Assembly (NCBI GenBank): GCA_037013495.1
Contig: CM072801.1
Span: 19,961,001 to 20,025,000, forward strand
Origin: Hippophae tibetana
Lineage: Eukaryota; Streptophyta; Magnoliopsida; Rosales; Elaeagnaceae
Reading direction: 5' to 3'
Length of the DNA stretch: 64,000 nt
Below, piece by piece: positions 48,840 to 60,179 of this stretch. Numbering within the stretch: position 1 is the stretch's first letter; each line of letters opens with the position of its first letter. Under the pieces are notes generated by a model. That model had not been told where the DNA came from. It was given only the letters and a program-made list of their open reading frames with translations, and did no database searches. Both the position numbers and the translations under genes were made by a program.

Positions 48840-51800
48840 AAAATTAAATATTAAAGAGAGATAGATTTAAATATCCATCATTTTCATCATTAAAAAAATT
48901 ATTCTCAAAAAAATATATAATTTATTATAGAATAACTAATAAATAAATAAATATTAATATTATAGACGTAAAAAGAAAGTATAATATATCATTAATTGAC
49001 AAAGAAATCATAATGAATAAGCTGTAAAAAATTCTTCGAAAGGATAAAGAAAAAATTGGATACATTCATTTAGGTGGAATCCAAATATTAATACAAACTC
49101 ATTTTAGAGAAGGAATAGATACACTAATATAAATAATATTACTAGATAATAGAATTATAAAAGAAAAGATGCTCTATTAGGAATGATCCATGGTAAATTG
49201 GGATACCAAAAAATAAAATTCACAACATATCTTAGGTTTGTTATTAATATTCATGATAAAAACTTAAGTCAATTGTTAAGTTTAACTTATGAATTTGAAA
49301 GAAGAGATTTAATAAAAAAAGAAAATTATTAATTTTAAATATACTATATAGTAGGATACTCATTAACAATCAATTATTATAGTTCAATATATGAATAAAA
49401 TAAATTTATAGATATAGATAAAATATTTCAAGAACTTGGACAAATAATAAAATTAAAAATACTAATGGACTTTAAAATATTGGAGGCATGAAACTTAGAT
49501 ATTAAGGAAAAAAATAATGTAGTTAAAAACAATAATATATAAAGATTTACTTTTATAAATCATAAAGGAGAAACTTCCAACAAAGAAGAAGTTAAAAAAA
49601 CAAAAAGAAGAAATTTAAGTAAAGAACGTTAATTCATAATGTCATATTAAGAAGATAATAACGTTTAAAGATAAATTAAAAAAATATACAATTACAAATA
49701 GATGTGAACCTAGTAATCATATTAAAAAATCAAATAACATTAATGAAAACTTTAAGATTTCTAACAGAGAAAATAGATTTAATCAAAGAATGAAACACGT
49801 AATATCTACAAGGTATAATAATCAAACATAAAAATAATTATTAAAGGAAATAAATGAATGTGATTATAATAAATTAAAACAAGATAATGGAAGATCATAA
49901 GTCATAAATATGATTTCTTAGAAGGATTAAAAGTAGAACAACCTGGAAGATCTACGCACGAATACCTAGAAATGAGTCAAGAAAAATGAAAAAAATCTAA
50001 ATAAAAAGATATAATTCTAATTTAATGAAATATAAAAAATAATTAGAAGAAAAATTTATGAATCTTGAAAATAGGGATATATAAAAAATTAATTAGTTTG
50101 TTAACATTAACTAATGAAGAACTAGAAAAATATTACGATGAAAATCTTTATACAAACATAGAAGACGATGATATGATAATAATCAACGAGTCTAATTCTG
50201 AACCAGAAATCATGACCCCAAAAAATTATATAAAATAAATTTCATTGATAGTTTTTTACTAAGAAAAAACATATGATTCACAGGGGAAGAAAGAAATAGA
50301 CAAAGGTTAGGAGAACCTGATACTTCTAATATAAGAAAACAACCACGCAAAATAGAAGAAATGTTATATTGGGAAAATAGAGGTAGTAATCCATCAGAAT
50401 TCAAACTCCATGAAAATTATAGATATGATCTCTTAGATCTAGATTGTATAAGAGACACAAAAGAAGCATTAGATGGATGTGCTAGTGGTATGAATGTACT
50501 CATACAAACTTCCTAAACTACACAAACAAACCCTTCAATCTGTAGGGTATTAGTAGCTCATAAAATGACAAGAATTTAAAGTTTGATTTTCAAATTTAAT
50601 ATATCGATAACATTTATTAATATAAGGGAATACTTCAATAGGAAGATATTATTAGATATAATAATAAATAAAATATACAAGGAATTTATTGGAGAAGATA
50701 ATAGAAGAATTATCAGTGAATCTAGTGAAAATGAAATCAATGAAGCCAAATTAAATTTAACAAATATAAAATTTTGTAAAATGTGTTACATAGATTCTTT
50801 TATTTGTGAATATGAAATGTATTATCATAAATTATTACCATATGTGCAAACGACTTATAAGGAAATATGTTTTCAAAAATTAACTGAAACATTACATAAG
50901 ACCTTAATAGAAGATTGAAATTAGAAAAAATAGAAAAATCATACAAAATACCTTAGGAAGAAGAATAAGAAGCCTTAAAAACTCAATAATAATAAAATGT
51001 TAAAAAAGAAAAGAATATAAACAAATAAAAATAAATGATAAAATCTATTGTGCTACAAAAGATTTTAAAAAATCAGAGAAATATGGATATAATATAAAAA
51101 CCTACAAATATAAATATAAAAAATATAAGCAATACAAGACATTTAAAATATATAAATTTAGAAACAACATTTTCAAAAATATAAAAAAAGATTTAGTAGG
51201 AAAACCTATAGAAAAAAGATATTTTAAAAGAAAAATGTATAAACCTCCTAAAAACAAAAATTATTACTCTTTAGGAAAAAGAAAATGAAAATGTTGGATT
51301 TATAATAAAAAAAGATATTATGACAATGAATGTCGGCTTCAACATAAGAAAGAATTTTAAAAAGAATATCCATTTTAAGCAAAAAATTTAGAAGAAGTTT
51401 TTAAGATATAATTAAAACCAATTGAAGAATTAGATATAGATGATACTTATATTATTTATCTATTAAAGAAAATTAAGGAAGAAATAACCGACTTAGAATA
51501 TGAGCACTCAAAATATGGGTACTCTTCATGAGAAGATTAATGATTTGTATAACATTACAAATCCAAACAATACCTATATTAAGGTAGGAATGAGATTTAA
51601 AGGTTATGCCATTTATCATTTACATGCATATATAGATACAAGAGTTAGTATGTGTGTATCAAATAAATATGTATTCTCAAAAGAGCACTAAAAACAAGGA
51701 TAAAAAAATTTAATTATAAGAATTGCTAATAATATTACAATAAATTGTAATAATGTCTTAAAAGATACATATATAATCATAGGAGGAGAAATTTTTCATA

Positions 51801-54800
51801 TTGCTACCATATATTAATAAGAAATATGAGTTGATTTATTAATAAAAAATAATTTTTTAAACTTGTATAAACTTTTTACACAATATTTAGATAAAATAAA
51901 TCTAAAAACATTAGATGGTGAATCATTAATGTATCAAAAATAAGAAAAACTTTTACTAAATCAAACCTAACTTTTATACAATAACATAAAAAGGAAAAAA
52001 AACATGGTGAGATAGATATAGAGTAACAAAAGTCTTATTTAGAAAATATTTCATTAGATATAAAAGAGTAGCAAAACTATTTTCTTAATGAAATATAGGA
52101 AGATAAAGCCCTTGCAAATATCAAAAAATTATTAAAAATAGTAAGCTCAGGAAATCCTTTAGAATAAAAAATTAATAAATCTAAAATGATTACCAACATA
52201 AAGTTAAGAGACCCTAACAAGGTTATTAGAGTAAAATCAATGACTAATAATTCATAAAACATGATTAAATTTGAAAAATAAATTCAAAATCTTTTCGAAA
52301 TTAAAAGTCATAATACCAAGTAATTTATCTCACAATATCTCATCATTCTTAGTAAAAAAGAAGAAGTTGAAAAATGAAGAAAAAAGAGAGAGAATGGTAA
52401 TAAACTTTAAAGCATTGAATAAAGAAGTCATTGATGATGGAAACTTCATTCCAAAGAAAGAAGAACTATTATCATTAATAAAAGTAAAGAAATACTTCTC
52501 GAGTTTTGATCGTAGAAGTGCATTTTGGTAAATAAAACTAGATGAAGAACATCAAAATTTAACAACATTTAATTTCTTCCAAAGACAATTCCAATGGAGT
52601 GTTGTACGATTTGAATTAAAACAAACTCTATGTATCTTTCAAAGATATATGGATATTATCTTTAAAAAATTACAAAGTATGTGTTGTGTTTACATAGATG
52701 ATATTTTAGTTTTCAGTAGTGAATTAAATAATTATTATTTAGATATTATTAATATTCTAAAAGAATGTAGAAAAGAAGGCATTGTACTTTCTGAAAAGAA
52801 AGTAGTAAATGCTTAGCAAAAAATTAAGCATTTAGGGTTAAAAATTAAAGATGGAAAACATAATCTACAACCATATATACTGAATAACATTCAAGGTTTT
52901 TCTAGTAAATTAAAGGACAAAAACCAATTATAAAGTTTTTTAGGATGTTTGAAATATGTTGAAGCATATATCAAGAAATTTATAGAAATACGAAAATCCT
53001 TATAAGCAAAATTGAAAAAAGATCATATTTGGAAATAGACAGAACAAGATATTATGTATATGGATAAAGTAAAAGCATAGGTAAAAAAATTACTAACTTT
53101 ATACCATCCAGGTTTAGATGATAAAATGATAATTTAAATAGATATTTCACAAGAATATTGGGGAGCAATTTTGAAAGTAAAAATAGATGAAAAGATTAAT
53201 ATATTTGTAGATATACATCAAGATCTTTCTATGGTCAAGAATTAAATTAATACAGTAATGAAAAAGAATATATGGATGTTAAGAAGACTATTAAAAAAAT
53301 TTCAATATATGTCATAAGTTCGAGATTCATTATTAGAATCGATAAAGAGAATTTGGTTATTTCTTAAGAACTAATATTATAGGTGGTTATAAATAAGGAA
53401 AATTAGTCAAATGGTAATAGTGATTCAACCACTAGAATTTTGATATCAAATATCTCTAAAAAAATAAGAATAGTTTAGCAGATGCTCTTACTAGAGAATT
53501 AACTTATCTAACTATTTTTGTGTTTTCAGGAATAAAACATATTGATATCAAGATCAAGATAAATAAAAAATAGATAAATGTCCTATAGGAATAGCTCGAA
53601 CTTTTATACCTCGAGAAGTCTTTTATAGAGATAGGAAATAAAGAAGAAAAATTTGATTGTTAAAAACAACTCTTAGTGTCTAAAAACTCTAAAGATGAAT
53701 CTTCATCAAAAATTCAATCTAAAGAAAGTAAAACTTCTAAAGAAAGAATTTAAAATGAAAAAGAATAATCTAACAGTTCGAAAGAGAGTAATATCTCTAA
53801 ACTAAAAAAGCTCAATTGAGTTGATGAAGCAAAAAAAGATTATAAAAAGATTTATGTGGTCTATAATGACCCAAAACTAGAAATTTACCGCAACTGGGGA
53901 TAAACAACTAGATATTTTCTTGAGTTTAATGGAGTAACTTATAAAGCCTTCACCAATAAAATAGAGGATGAAGGAATTTATGCAATTACAAAGTATCAAA
54001 ACTAATAATTCTAGAGAAGATAGTAAGGAATTACTCTACAACACTACAACAATAACCAATAGCACCCAACAGTTTGACAACTCTTGAAAAAATAGTACGA
54101 CCTTCAATACTATTTAGATAGACATCTCTCCCAAAAACATCAAAGGTAGTAAGGCATTCAATGAAACACCCCCCAGGAATTCATTAGTCATTGAAGATAA
54201 AAATGATAAATATAGAAATCTCAGTAAACCATAATGGTTGAGTTTTTACAACTTGGGTAGAAAATCTACCCAAGAACACATAGAAGATATGAAGTTCTAT
54301 ATTACAGAAAATGATTTCTCTAGAGGGATTAAATTCAACATTTTGGAAGGAATTGATCCAATATTTGTTTACAAAGCTTTCTATGTAGGATTAATAGAAA
54401 ATATATATCCATGAATTAATTTAAATGAATTAAATTATTTTAAAAAAAATTTCAAAAAAGTAATCAAGGAAATTTGGAAAAAGATAAGAACAGGTGATAA
54501 CCTTATTTATCTCATATTTTTTAGTTCACTAATGGACTAGAATGAGGAAGGATGTATCAGTCCTTACCACTTCATCAAGCTAGAGATTTTCAACACAAAC
54601 AGAGAAGTTTCCAAACCAATGGCATTTTTTGAAAATGAATTTAACACAGAAGAACTTTGTGTATTAAGCGTAGGAATGGTCATAGGGATGGGCGGGGATG
54701 GTTTTTGATATAACTGTCCCCGAACCGAATTATAAAACCTATACCCGAAACCACCCAAAAATTGTTACGGTTCAGGGCGGTTATGAAAAAAAACCCCGAA

Positions 54801-55600
54801 ATATATATATATATAATTAATTATTTATAATTTAATAAATAATTTAATTAATTAAATATAATTAATTTCGGGTATGGGTGGGTACGATTTTCAGTATAAT
54901 CGTAACCGTTGTTTCATATTCGATTTTTACCCGAAATCATCCTCATCCCCAAAATTTACCAGTTAAAAACCGAACCGCCGGTTCGGATAACCAAGCCCGC
55001 GGTTTTTTTGCCCATCCCTAATTAAGAGGCTAAATGTTAGGCCAAATTTGCTATAAATTCAAGAAAAATAATAATTCTATAAGATCAATGTAAATTACTC
55101 AACCAGTAAATTCATCATCACTTATCATAGTAGCATGGCTTTCATCGAAGAAGATGGTGAAAAAATCACCAAATTTAAGACAAATTTTAACACCAATAAC
55201 CTAAAAATTGGTCAAGAAACAAGAAAGGTGTTCTAATTTTAGCCAAAAAAGCCACCAAAAATCACAGATGCATTTACTATAACAAGGATCTAAAAGACAA
55301 ACATGCATTATCATGAACATCATCCAAAAAAACTATCAGTAGAAGATGACAAAGAAAAATAAAAATGTAGCATCCACATCTTTAGTCAACATCATATGTC
55401 AAGAAAAAGCAATGAGTGAAATTGATATGCTAAAAAGTAATAAAGTAGATGAATTATTAAGTAAGGATAAAATAGTAAGTCCCATCCTATAAATAGAGAT
55501 TCCTTGTGCTATAAAAGGAACCCCTATTTTCATTTAAGAACATAGAAAAAAATAAAACACAGCTTCTAGCATAGCAAACCTTCTATTGAGAAATTTAAAC
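48840..55600 (+). mobile_element. Endogenous pararetrovirus (Caulimoviridae), fossil
   Basis: Plus-strand relic with the gene order of viroplasmin-bearing caulimovirids. Movement protein similarity lies at about 48840-49390 (GYIHLGGIQILIQTHFREGI). A coat-protein-like part at about 50150-51350 ends in a CWIYNKKRYYDNEC zinc-knuckle relic. Protease-like sequence follows at about 51500-51830. RT lies at 52330-52870 (YIDDILVFS at 52691), then RNase H to about 53520. A viroplasmin-type domain (YVVYNDPKLEIYRNW) is at about 53850-54000, then a further P6-like part. A promoter-like CTATAAAAGG lies near 55510. There is no LTR, as expected. It is broken by dozens of changes and is old. A later MITE insertion splits its 3' part. 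Genus not determined. Confidence 0.82.
54671..55020. mobile_element. hAT-type MITE inserted in the pararetrovirus copy
   Basis: 350-base noncoding element. Left end TAGGAATGGTCATAGGGATG; right end TTTGCCCATCCCTA, which reads inward as TAGGGATGGGCAAA. It is flanked by an 8-base target duplication, ATTAAGCG before and ATTAAGAG after (7 of 8 match), the hAT size. Inside are GC-rich CCGAACC words around an AT-rich centre, typical of plant hAT MITEs. No transposase. Confidence 0.82.
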
Positions 55601-57470
55601 TAGTAATTATATATATAGTAATTATGAATGATTAAGAATTTCTTTAAAGTTCTTAATTGGCCTTAGAATTGTAATAATTATTATATTATGAATAAAATGG
55701 AATACAATCACTCTTTTTTGGTAAGTCTAAATTGGACATCATCTATGTACGGATGCAGAAGGCTCACAATTACCATGAGGGTATTAAGGTTTGAGCAAAA
55801 AATGGGGCATAATCGATGTAACAAGAGAAGATAAACATAAAGAAAGACTATGGTGGACCTATTAAATTTAGATATAATAATTATAATTTTTAAATCAATT
55901 AAGAATCTTGAATTTTTAAATATTTATATCAATTTGTAGTATTGATAAACAAGAGCATACATATAAAAATAACACGATCTTATGATAAGAAAATTAAAGA
56001 ATTATCTTATAATATACAAGAACTAACAACTTACAATAAATAACTAATCCCTACTTTGGTACAGTGTCATAAGAATATTAACATATACGAATGTAAAAGT
56101 TAGTACCATTAAATTTAAAGATATCAATGACATTAACTATAACAGTTAGGAATATTATAACAATTTTTATAAATATCAAGAATATAAGTGAAAATATGTT
56201 AAATCTCGATATATTGTAGATGAATTTACTCAAACTACTTTAACTAATAATTACTTACCTTGTTAGTTATCGTGAAATACATGACATTTTATGTCTATAA
56301 CTTATAATTTTGTTGGCTAGAATTGATTTAAAACTTTAAGTCATTTAACGAATAATACTAGTCAACTTTTTATGCATTATGCATTCTCATATTTAATCAG
56401 ATGAGAGTAAAAGGTGGAGTTTTAATTGAGTTAAAATTAATTTATATTTTTAATTTTATTATAATATATGTCATCCTATTAAATAGAAAATGCATAAACA
56501 AATGTATATAGTATTTCTATCTCAAATTACTTAATACATAAATATTTTATAATATCTTCTATTAGCAAGAGAATAATTAATTAAAATTAGAATACAATGC
56601 ACATTCAATACAACTGATTAATGAGATATCCCTCAGTAAAAACAAAATTAAAAAAATCCTCCATGATTTACCTTGCCATGTAATATCATGAAATTGGCTC
56701 AGAATAGAGCCCATATCAAGTGAGGATTCTATTTTACCCAACTCGCGGCACGGCAACGTTTTGGGAAGGTTTAATTACTATTTTACCCATTTGATATGGG
56801 CGAGTATATTGGACTTCGAGAAATGCAATCCCACTTTTCACACTAGTTCTCTGTTTTACATTTCCTTCTTTTCACTATTGTTTGTCGTCCATTGCCGTGA
56901 TTCTCCAATATTTTCTTTACTGATTTTTCTTCCTTTTTTGAAGATTGTTTGTCCATTTTCTTGTCTTCATCAATGCGCTATTGGTATGTAGTGTTTTTTC
57001 TGGTTTTTGTTGGTACTTTTTCATTTTTATTCTTTCTCATTTTTTTGAAATCGTTAACTAATATCTTTTTTTTTCTTTTCTTCACAAATTTGTGAAGTTT
57101 CCTTGTTTGATTCTGTCGATTTATAATCAATATATGGTATATTACATGTATTTGTATTTTTTGCATTTGATTTTATGTAATTTTGTTACTTACATGTTTT
57201 TCTATTATTTATTGTATATTATATATATATTTCGTTTTCATTCGTATGATTTGTTATTTGTTGTTTTCTTTTTTGTAAGTTGAAGTAAATCACTGTTTTG
57301 TTATTAGTTGACATTTGATTATATTTATTCTATATGTTTTTTGTAATTTTGTTGTTATCTTGTGTTTCCGATTTTTTTTTTTTTTGGAATCTTTGTTATG
57401 TTTTTTATTTTGTGTTTTATATGAATTTTTGTATTTTAATTCAAATCTTTTGAATCCAATTTTGTTGCAG
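55601..57470. other. Spacer between the pararetrovirus and the DUF1985 relic
   Basis: AT-rich, without a supported gene. At 56695-56815 two copies of wording around GCCCATATCAAGTGAGGATT and ATTTGATATGGGC face each other across ACTCGCGGCACGGCAACG, a less AT-rich spot that could be a promoter or a transposon end. Open frame 56761-56991 has a hydrophobic, low-complexity translation and is not supported. Confidence 0.4.
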
Positions 57471-57471
57471 A

Positions 57472-60170
57472 ATGTCTAAGAATAAAAGTGTTATACTAAT
57501 ATAACAAATCAACCTAAGGAGACTCGTCCTCCTCGTGTGGATGATGATGATGTTATTGAGATTCAAGTTCTTCTTATAATTTTTTTAATTGATATCTATA
57601 ACTTAGTTTTTTATTGTAAATTATATATATATGTTTAATGTATGCTATTATATTGTATTAGTATTATAATGTTGCAAATTATATTCTTGTTTTTATGCTC
57701 CATGTTTAATAGTTTTTTTAATTGTTATATATTTTATAGTATGTGTTGCACAACTTGCATTTTTTTCAATTATTTTATAATTCTTTATGTGGTATTTGCA
57801 AAATAAAATTGACTTTGTTTGTAATGTACGATCTTACATGAAGTAGAATAGTAATGTAACATATTAAGTTATATGCTTATGGGTTATTTTAAATTTGTAT
57901 TCATTATTAGTTTATTATTTAGTTTGATGTATATGTATATTGCCCTTTCTTGTAATCATGTCTACGGTTACATTTATATCAATAATGTTCAAGTTATATT
58001 GTTTGTGTTTTTTTGTTCATTTTTAATCTTGTTGTATTTTATTACATAATTTTTAGTCACATATTTATTTGATATTATTTTTAATTCTTTTTTAATATTT
58101 GTTATGGTTGTAATGTCATACCTCCTATGGTGATGACTCTTATAAAAAGTATATTAAATGAGGCCCAAAAATTGCAATTTCAAGAGTCATGTTTTGGAAA
58201 ATTATATAATTTACCAATCTATAGATTTAGTGGGTAACTGATCCACTCGTTGTTGTTAAAGAAATGTCTCCCTTTGTAAATATGTGAGAGAGATATGGCT
58301 ATGTATCTTACTAAGTTGTTGAGGTTCTCTCACACTGAATTTTGGATTGCTATTGGTCTCAAGTTTTTGAACGAAGATGAGTATATTGATCTTGACAAGG
58401 ATTTAACTTCTTTTATTAACAAGTACTTTAATAAGTTTTATTTCATTAAATATCTTGAGTTTTTGGTGGATTGTATTGGGAGAGCTAATCTACACTCTGT
58501 TACTATCAGTAAGAAGAAAGGTGGTATGAAGCCAAATGAGGTTGGTTCAAGCAGTAAGGCTTCTAAAGGAAAGCAAGTTTTTGGTCATGAGTTTGAGTTT
58601 ATTGAGGCTATAAAAGATGATGCCATTATGATTTGTTTGACTTAATTTTTAAAGTGTAGTTTGCTTGGAAAGCTGAAAAATTTATTTGTTTGTAGAGAAG
58701 CATTTTTATTGGTTGGTGATTAGGATAAGTTCAATTCTGATTCTTAGGGTGACATTGTGTTCAACTTACTATTTGACAGTTTGAACAAAGATTATAGGGT
58801 ATGTTTTCAAATATATGTACTTAGTTTAGCATTCTAAGTTTGGATATATGAGGTCATTCCAGACATGAGGAATGAACTAGCTATTTGCTTGAATGATGAA
58901 TTCTCAACAATGTTGAGGTGGAAGGCTATTATCAAGCCAAAACTAGTCCAAGTCAAGGCTATTCTCAACAAATCATATGTGATAATGTTTCATTTATAAT
59001 TATTGTATTTTTATTTTTTGTTTTAAGTATTGAACAACTTGTTTCCATTATTTTTCAAAATATGTAACATGTTACATTATTTTTGATATGTTATGTAACA
59101 TATTACATCGACATATTATTATATGATGTTACATATTTTGTTAACATCTAATATTACATGTTACATTATAGAGAAATTTGAATTTATCATGATGTAACAT
59201 GCTACATATTATATTGTATGTAAAAGCCTACACAATATGTTATATATGATGTTACTTATTAAATAACTTTTGAATTAGTATGTTTGAGCTTATATTAATT
59301 TTATTTTGATAATATTGCTTATTATGTTGTTTTTCTTTTGGTAGTTTCCCGTGAATATGGTACTCGCACATGAGGATGGAACTTGTTTTAAATCGTTGTT
59401 GTCACATGTCAAAATAATTTATTATAATGTGGTGGATTTGTCCTAAAGTCAAGCTAGAGGTTCACAACATGAACCTGTTGATAATGTTTTATGAAATGAG
59501 TACTTGGAAGAGAATAAAAAGAAGTATTAGGAAGAGGGGTTGGATGAAGGGTTTAAGTTATCAAATGTAGACTTTAATGATTTTTATAACAACCTAACTT
59601 CATTTATTGATAACAAATTCAATCAACATAGAGCCTATTTTGGTCGAGGGTTTGATGAATATGAAGCTACCACTATAGACTCCAGATATTATAATGATTT
59701 ATTCGAGGTTTTCTTAATATTAAGTTATAAATTATCATTAGATATTAATATCTTATTTGTTTATTATATTATTAATCAATTTTATTGTAAATTTTATTTT
59801 GAATTTTCTTTGTTGATAGGTGCCACGTACTTTCAAATCATACAAGCCATCGACTAAGGCTTGTATAACACCTATTTAATCTACAAAGGGTGACTCTTGT
59901 GGTAGGATTTCTAATGTTGATGATGTAGATAGGTCTTCTATTGATCTTGGCCTTGATTTGGAATCTTTATAATTTACATTAAATACTTCACGTTCTCCTT
60001 CTTGTAATCTAAATTTTGACAATGATACATTCATTCAATTGGATCAACATGCATAATTTTATCATTCATGATCCAAGATAAGGCTTGATCCTCACTTTTC
60101 AATTTCTAAATCTATATCTACTTTTGTGTTAAAGAGAAAAAAAGAAGATCAATTGAATCATTAAGATTTA
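57472..60170 (+). pseudogene. DUF1985-containing (Ulp1/MULE-associated) pseudogene
   Basis: A broken plus-strand gene of the plant family with an N-terminal DUF1985 domain and, usually, a C-terminal Ulp1-like cysteine protease. These genes are often carried by Mutator-like elements (Kaonashi elements; CUMULE in melon). A possible first exon starts MSKNKSVIL at 57472. The DUF1985 part is at 58125-58645 and 58655-58990: ESCFGKLYNLPIYRFSG, LIHSLLLKK, FSHTEFWIAIGLKF and later VWIYEVIPDM. Further relics are at 59345-59700 (GFKLSNVDFNDFYNNLT) and 59820-60160. In-frame stops occur after RFSG, after KKCLPL, at the end of DAIMICLT and within later parts, several at TAG/TAA where Gln is common. The Ulp1 catalytic domain is not present before the gypsy sequence begins at about 60180. 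Confidence 0.6.
58985..59265. repeat. Cluster of ATGTTACAT/ATGTAACAT palindromic words
   Basis: About ten variants of ATGTTACAT and its reverse complement packed into 280 bases, probably within an intron of the DUF1985 relic. A simpler cousin occurs near 2195-2290. Confidence 0.7.
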
Positions 60171-60179
60171 TTTCTAGTC

